Positions 61,479 to 64,000 of a DNA stretch of 64,000 nucleotides are shown piece by piece. The stretch is from Albibacterium profundi (GTDB lineage Bacteria > Bacteroidota > Bacteroidia > Sphingobacteriales > Sphingobacteriaceae). A model generated the notes under the pieces. It was not told the origin of the DNA, did no database searches, and saw only the letters and a list, made by a program, of their open reading frames with translations. Each line of letters begins with the position of its first letter. Positions within the stretch are counted from its first letter, which is position 1. Where the stretch lies: assembly GCF_042159835.1 (NCBI RefSeq), contig NZ_JBBVGT010000002.1, positions 682,001-746,000 of the forward strand, written 5' to 3'. Both the position numbers and the translations under genes were made by a program.

Positions 61479-62201
61479 GGAAATTCCCTTGAAGTGTCGC
61501 ATACGATAGCAGTTCATAGCCACCCGTCCCAATTGTTTTACTAACTGATAGTTAGCAACAGCACCAACTGCTGCCCCAATTATTGGAACCAATTGCGCCA
61601 ACTTAGCTAAATCTATGTAATCACGATATTCTTGCTGAAAGGTTCGCCAATCGAAACTATCAATATCTTCTGGCAAATTCTGACTGAAGTGATCCCAATC
61701 CGCTATAATCTTATACACCTTGTTCCGGCCTTCTTGACTAGAGAATGTCAGTTGGAATATATATAAAATGAATAAACGTTCCTTAAAATCCTTTACATTA
61801 TAGCCATATAAAGCCGCCACCTCAAAAAGCATTTTCATCTTAATGGCAAGAAACGCCGGGAAATCCACAAAGCCCATCACCAATCCGCCTGCACCGGTAA
61901 CCGCCCCCTCTACTGACGCAGTTTTTTGATAAAACTTGATCTGCTTTTTGACATAGGCCTCCCTCAATTGAAAGGAAGCATCTACTTTCGGCTTCGGCGT
62001 GATGTATTTCGTGCCGAATAACACGCCGTTCACCATTTTCTCAATCGCATACGTAATCCCCTGATGAACTTTTTCAGGGATCATATTATTCAGCTTCACC
62101 TGCACTTTTTTCGTGAACCGGTTTGTCAAGGAAGCCTTTTTCTGCATTTTCATTTGCCAATAAGACAGTTCAGCAGTAATGCGTTCTTCATAAGGAGTCA
62201 T
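61476..62201 (-). CDS. EcsC family protein
   Basis: 241-residue protein resembling the EcsC family (named after a B. subtilis gene of unclear role). Features: a basic N-terminal third, a hydrophobic segment (TGAGGLVMGFVDFPAFLAIK), and a second one near the C-terminus (LAQLVPIIGAAVGAVANYQL). ATG at 62201 preferred over a TTG at 62207. Ends 14 nt before the ispG ATG. Function unknown. Confidence 0.7.
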   Translation of the reverse strand: MTPYEERITAELSYWQMKMQKKASLTNRFTKKVQVKLNNMIPEKVHQGITYAIEKMVNGVLFGTKYITPKPKVDASFQLREAYVKKQIKFYQKTASVEGAVTGAGGLVMGFVDFPAFLAIKMKMLFEVAALYGYNVKDFKERLFILYIFQLTFSSQEGRNKVYKIIADWDHFSQNLPEDIDSFDWRTFQQEYRDYIDLAKLAQLVPIIGAAVGAVANYQLVKQLGRVAMNCYRMRHFKGIS

Positions 62202-62279
62202 ATACAAATAAACATAATTTTTACGAAGGGTATCTCACAAATACCGTGCTTTTTCATATCTTACCCATGAGGAACACAT

Positions 62280-62951
62280 ATGAACTTTTTATCGCATTAC
62301 TATTATACCCAGTCGACCACCAATCCCTATTACACACTGGGTGCGGTACTGCCCGACCTCTTTCGGAATCACCATCACGAATGGAAATTCCACGAGATCG
62401 ATATCGTTCCAGATGATGAGGACATGACCTGGCTCCTTAAGGGATGGTTACTTCATATCGAAGTCGACCGCATTTTTCACAGCTCCACACCCTTTGCTGA
62501 CCACACATCCCATCTGCGGAAGAAACTTGTCCACGTTTTTACACAACCACCCAAACGACCCTTTTTTTTAGCTCATATCGGTTATGAACTGATACTTGAC
62601 GCCCTTTTAATACAAAGCAAATATCTTGACGCACATCAGTTTTATCAGCAATTGAGTAAATGTGACGCAACTGTACTAGACCGATTTATGACTCAGCTTG
62701 GCATTCAAAATACAGAAGGGTTTCACAAGTTTCTGAAAAGCTTCATTGACAGTCGCTACTTGGTTGGTTATAACCGTCCGAAAAGCTTAGTCTATGCGAT
62801 GGACCAAATTGGCCGACGGGTCTGGGTAGAAAAGTTCACCGAATTTGAAACAAGAAACGCAATGGAGGCTGTCGATTCAACCATGAAGGAATTAGATCCC
62901 GCCTTTATCGACGTTTTTCATTGGGTCGAAAAACGTCTTCATCTCGTATAA
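62280..62951 (+). CDS. conserved protein, distantly like acyl carrier protein phosphodiesterase
   Basis: 223 residues, no signal peptide. The start MNFLSHYYY and a His/Asp pattern (LLHIEVDRIFHSS ... AHIGYELILDALLI) recall the HD-like DUF479/AcpH family, but the match is by pattern only. Single gene with a clear ATG; 350 nt without genes follow. Could be a different HD-type hydrolase. Confidence 0.55.
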   Translation: MNFLSHYYYTQSTTNPYYTLGAVLPDLFRNHHHEWKFHEIDIVPDDEDMTWLLKGWLLHIEVDRIFHSSTPFADHTSHLRKKLVHVFTQPPKRPFFLAHIGYELILDALLIQSKYLDAHQFYQQLSKCDATVLDRFMTQLGIQNTEGFHKFLKSFIDSRYLVGYNRPKSLVYAMDQIGRRVWVEKFTEFETRNAMEAVDSTMKELDPAFIDVFHWVEKRLHLV

Positions 62952-63302
62952 TTCATTCATTACCATGCATAGTCAAATCAGTATTTATTAACGAATATGT
63001 TCATTCATTTTGGAAAGATTTATCCCAAAAACTGTAAACCATTTTCATTATCGGACCATGTGTATAGTTATAATAGGATAAGACACACGGAAAATACTCG
63101 TTTTAGCTAAACGGTGGTTGAACAGTGGTCAAACAGTGGTCAAACAGACCTCTACCCGTGGGAAAAGGACTGTTTGACTACTGTTCTATAACTGATTAAA
63201 GACTATTTTACAAAAACAAGTCTGCAATCGTGTATTAAGTACTTTTTTTATATCTTCAAATCCGATTAACCATAAACTTATTTTATTACCTCATTCGGAT
63301 CC
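62952..63302. other. gene-free region with tandem and inverted repeats
   Basis: 351 nt between the conserved protein and the transporter. No ORF of note. It contains the repeat block at 63116-63186 (separate entry) and a 6-bp pair ATCCGA (63260-63265) / TCGGAT (63295-63300) just before the transporter ATG. Upstream of the repeats the sequence is plain and AT-rich. No clear promoter was found. Confidence 0.5.
63116..63186. repeat. tandem 11-bp units and an inverted partner
   Basis: Three units of about 11 bp in a row: GGTTGAACAGT (63116), GGTCAAACAGT (63127), GGTCAAACAGA (63138). An 18-nt arm (63169-63186, ACTGTTTGACTACTGTTC) is the reverse complement of 63120-63137 with one mismatch. The spacer is 31 nt. 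Candidate multi-site operator or end of a small mobile element. Confidence 0.65.
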
Positions 63303-64000
63303 ATGCTAAAAAGACACGTCAAGACCCTTAATTTCATCATCGGCCCTCTGCTTTTTTTAATTGTTAATCTAATTCCTTTTGATGGCCTATCTCCTCAGGG
63401 CAGGGCGGTTCTTGCTTGTACCATCTGGGTGGCTTTCTGGTGGATTACCGAGGCAGTTGAGCTTCCCGTGACGTCTGTCTTGCCAATTGTGATCTTCCCC
63501 TTAGCAGGAGCGTTAACCGTATCGGAAACAACTAGTTCCTATGGCAATCCTTACATTTTTTTATTTATGGGAGGCTTTGTTATCGGCTTGGCGATCGAAC
63601 GGTCGGGTCTGCACAAAAGAATAGCTTTTAATATCATTAACGTAGTCGGCACCAGTGAAAAGAACGTTATTCTCGGATTTATGGTAGCCACAGGCTTCTT
63701 ATCCATGTGGATATCCAATACGGCTACGGCGATCATGATGTTGCCCATCGGCATTTCGGTAGCCAGTCATTTTGGTGATCGACAACCCTTTTCCAAAAAT
63801 CTCATGTTGGGTATTGCCTATGCCGCCTCAATTGGAGGCATAGGTACCCTGATAGGTACGCCACCCAATATTATTTTGGCCGGCATCGTTAAAGAATCGC
63901 TGGGTTATGAAATATCGTTCCTCAACTGGATGCTTTTTGCGACCCCTTTTGCCGTGATCCTCATCTTGATCACTTGGTTCACCCTAACGAGGTACAAAAC
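63303..64000 (+). CDS. SLC13/DASS-type sodium:anion symporter (partial)
   Basis: N-terminal ~232 residues of a divalent anion:Na+ symporter (SLC13 family: dicarboxylates, sulfate or phosphate); the gene runs off the right edge. The first substrate-binding SNT motif is visible (MWISNTATAIMMLP), and the sequence is made of repeated membrane helices (ACTIWVAFWWITEAVELPVT; YGNPYIFLFMGGFVIGLAIE). ATG at 63303. Substrate cannot be told from this part. Confidence 0.88.
   Translation, partial: MLKRHVKTLNFIIGPLLFLIVNLIPFDGLSPQGRAVLACTIWVAFWWITEAVELPVTSVLPIVIFPLAGALTVSETTSSYGNPYIFLFMGGFVIGLAIERSGLHKRIAFNIINVVGTSEKNVILGFMVATGFLSMWISNTATAIMMLPIGISVASHFGDRQPFSKNLMLGIAYAASIGGIGTLIGTPPNIILAGIVKESLGYEISFLNWMLFATPFAVILILITWFTLTRYK

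Noticed and set aside
61476..62207. EcsC gene starting at the TTG at 62207
   Set aside because: An in-frame ATG lies only 6 nt downstream at 62201 and gives an equally complete protein.
62952..63302. CRISPR array from the tandem 11-bp units
   Set aside because: Units are too short, have no spacers and occur only three times; no cas genes nearby.
63551..63754. 67-codon ORF on the minus strand
   Set aside because: It is the antisense shadow of the SLC13-type transporter, which has clear family motifs.

Overview
The window is a stretch of chromosome from a Bacteroidota bacterium, most likely family Sphingobacteriaceae (Sphingobacterium/Pedobacter/Olivibacter type). Reasons: the protein families (long IspG, HemC-HemD fusion, long AtpB with a signal peptide, zinc-free S14 and L36, L17 with a helix-hairpin-helix tail), the almost complete lack of Shine-Dalgarno sequences, and repeated Bacteroidota-type -7 promoter elements (TAnnTTTG). 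This placement is an inference from protein character; no marker was searched. I saw no tRNA, rRNA, CRISPR array, insertion sequence or phage gene.

Layout. 1-14910 (minus strand): the large ribosomal protein operon, transcribed rplC to rplQ and carrying secY, map, infA and rpoA; it begins directly with rplC (no rpsJ) behind a well-formed promoter, and has a second likely promoter before infA. 15037-16828 (minus): a DedA membrane protein and dnaN. 17008-22732 (minus): a seven-gene Mrp Na+/H+ antiporter operon. 22892-28120 (plus): glyS, then a three-gene set of unknown role (N-formylglutamate amidohydrolase-like, DUF1704/QEGLA metallopeptidase, GshB-like ATP-grasp ligase). 28126-29452 (minus): recO, dgkA and a small membrane protein. 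29731-37041 (plus): ileS, a DksA/TraR-like gene, lspA and aconitase. 37144-38415 (minus): serS. 38476-41440 (plus): rsmI, a PH/SHOCT protein and lnt. 41427-44799 (minus): a NAD synthetase whose glutaminase half lacks its cysteine, an outer membrane protein, a secreted protein of unknown function and a small membrane protein. 44911-51462 (minus): an ATP synthase operon without beta and epsilon subunits, headed by an M23 peptidase. 51716-53953 (plus): a class A penicillin-binding protein. 54058-59330 (minus): heme genes hemA-hemCD-hemB-hemL. 59437-62201 (minus): ispG and an EcsC-family gene. 62280-64000 (plus): a conserved protein and the start of an SLC13-type anion transporter.

Most of the window is core housekeeping: translation, energy conversion (Mrp, ATP synthase, aconitase), heme and isoprenoid precursor synthesis, lipoprotein maturation (lspA, lnt) and the cell wall (PBP1A, M23). 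The most unusual parts are the DUF1704/ATP-grasp/amidohydrolase set, the degenerate NAD synthetase, several strong palindromes in promoter regions, and small hairpins that occupy most of the larger gaps in the ribosomal operon.
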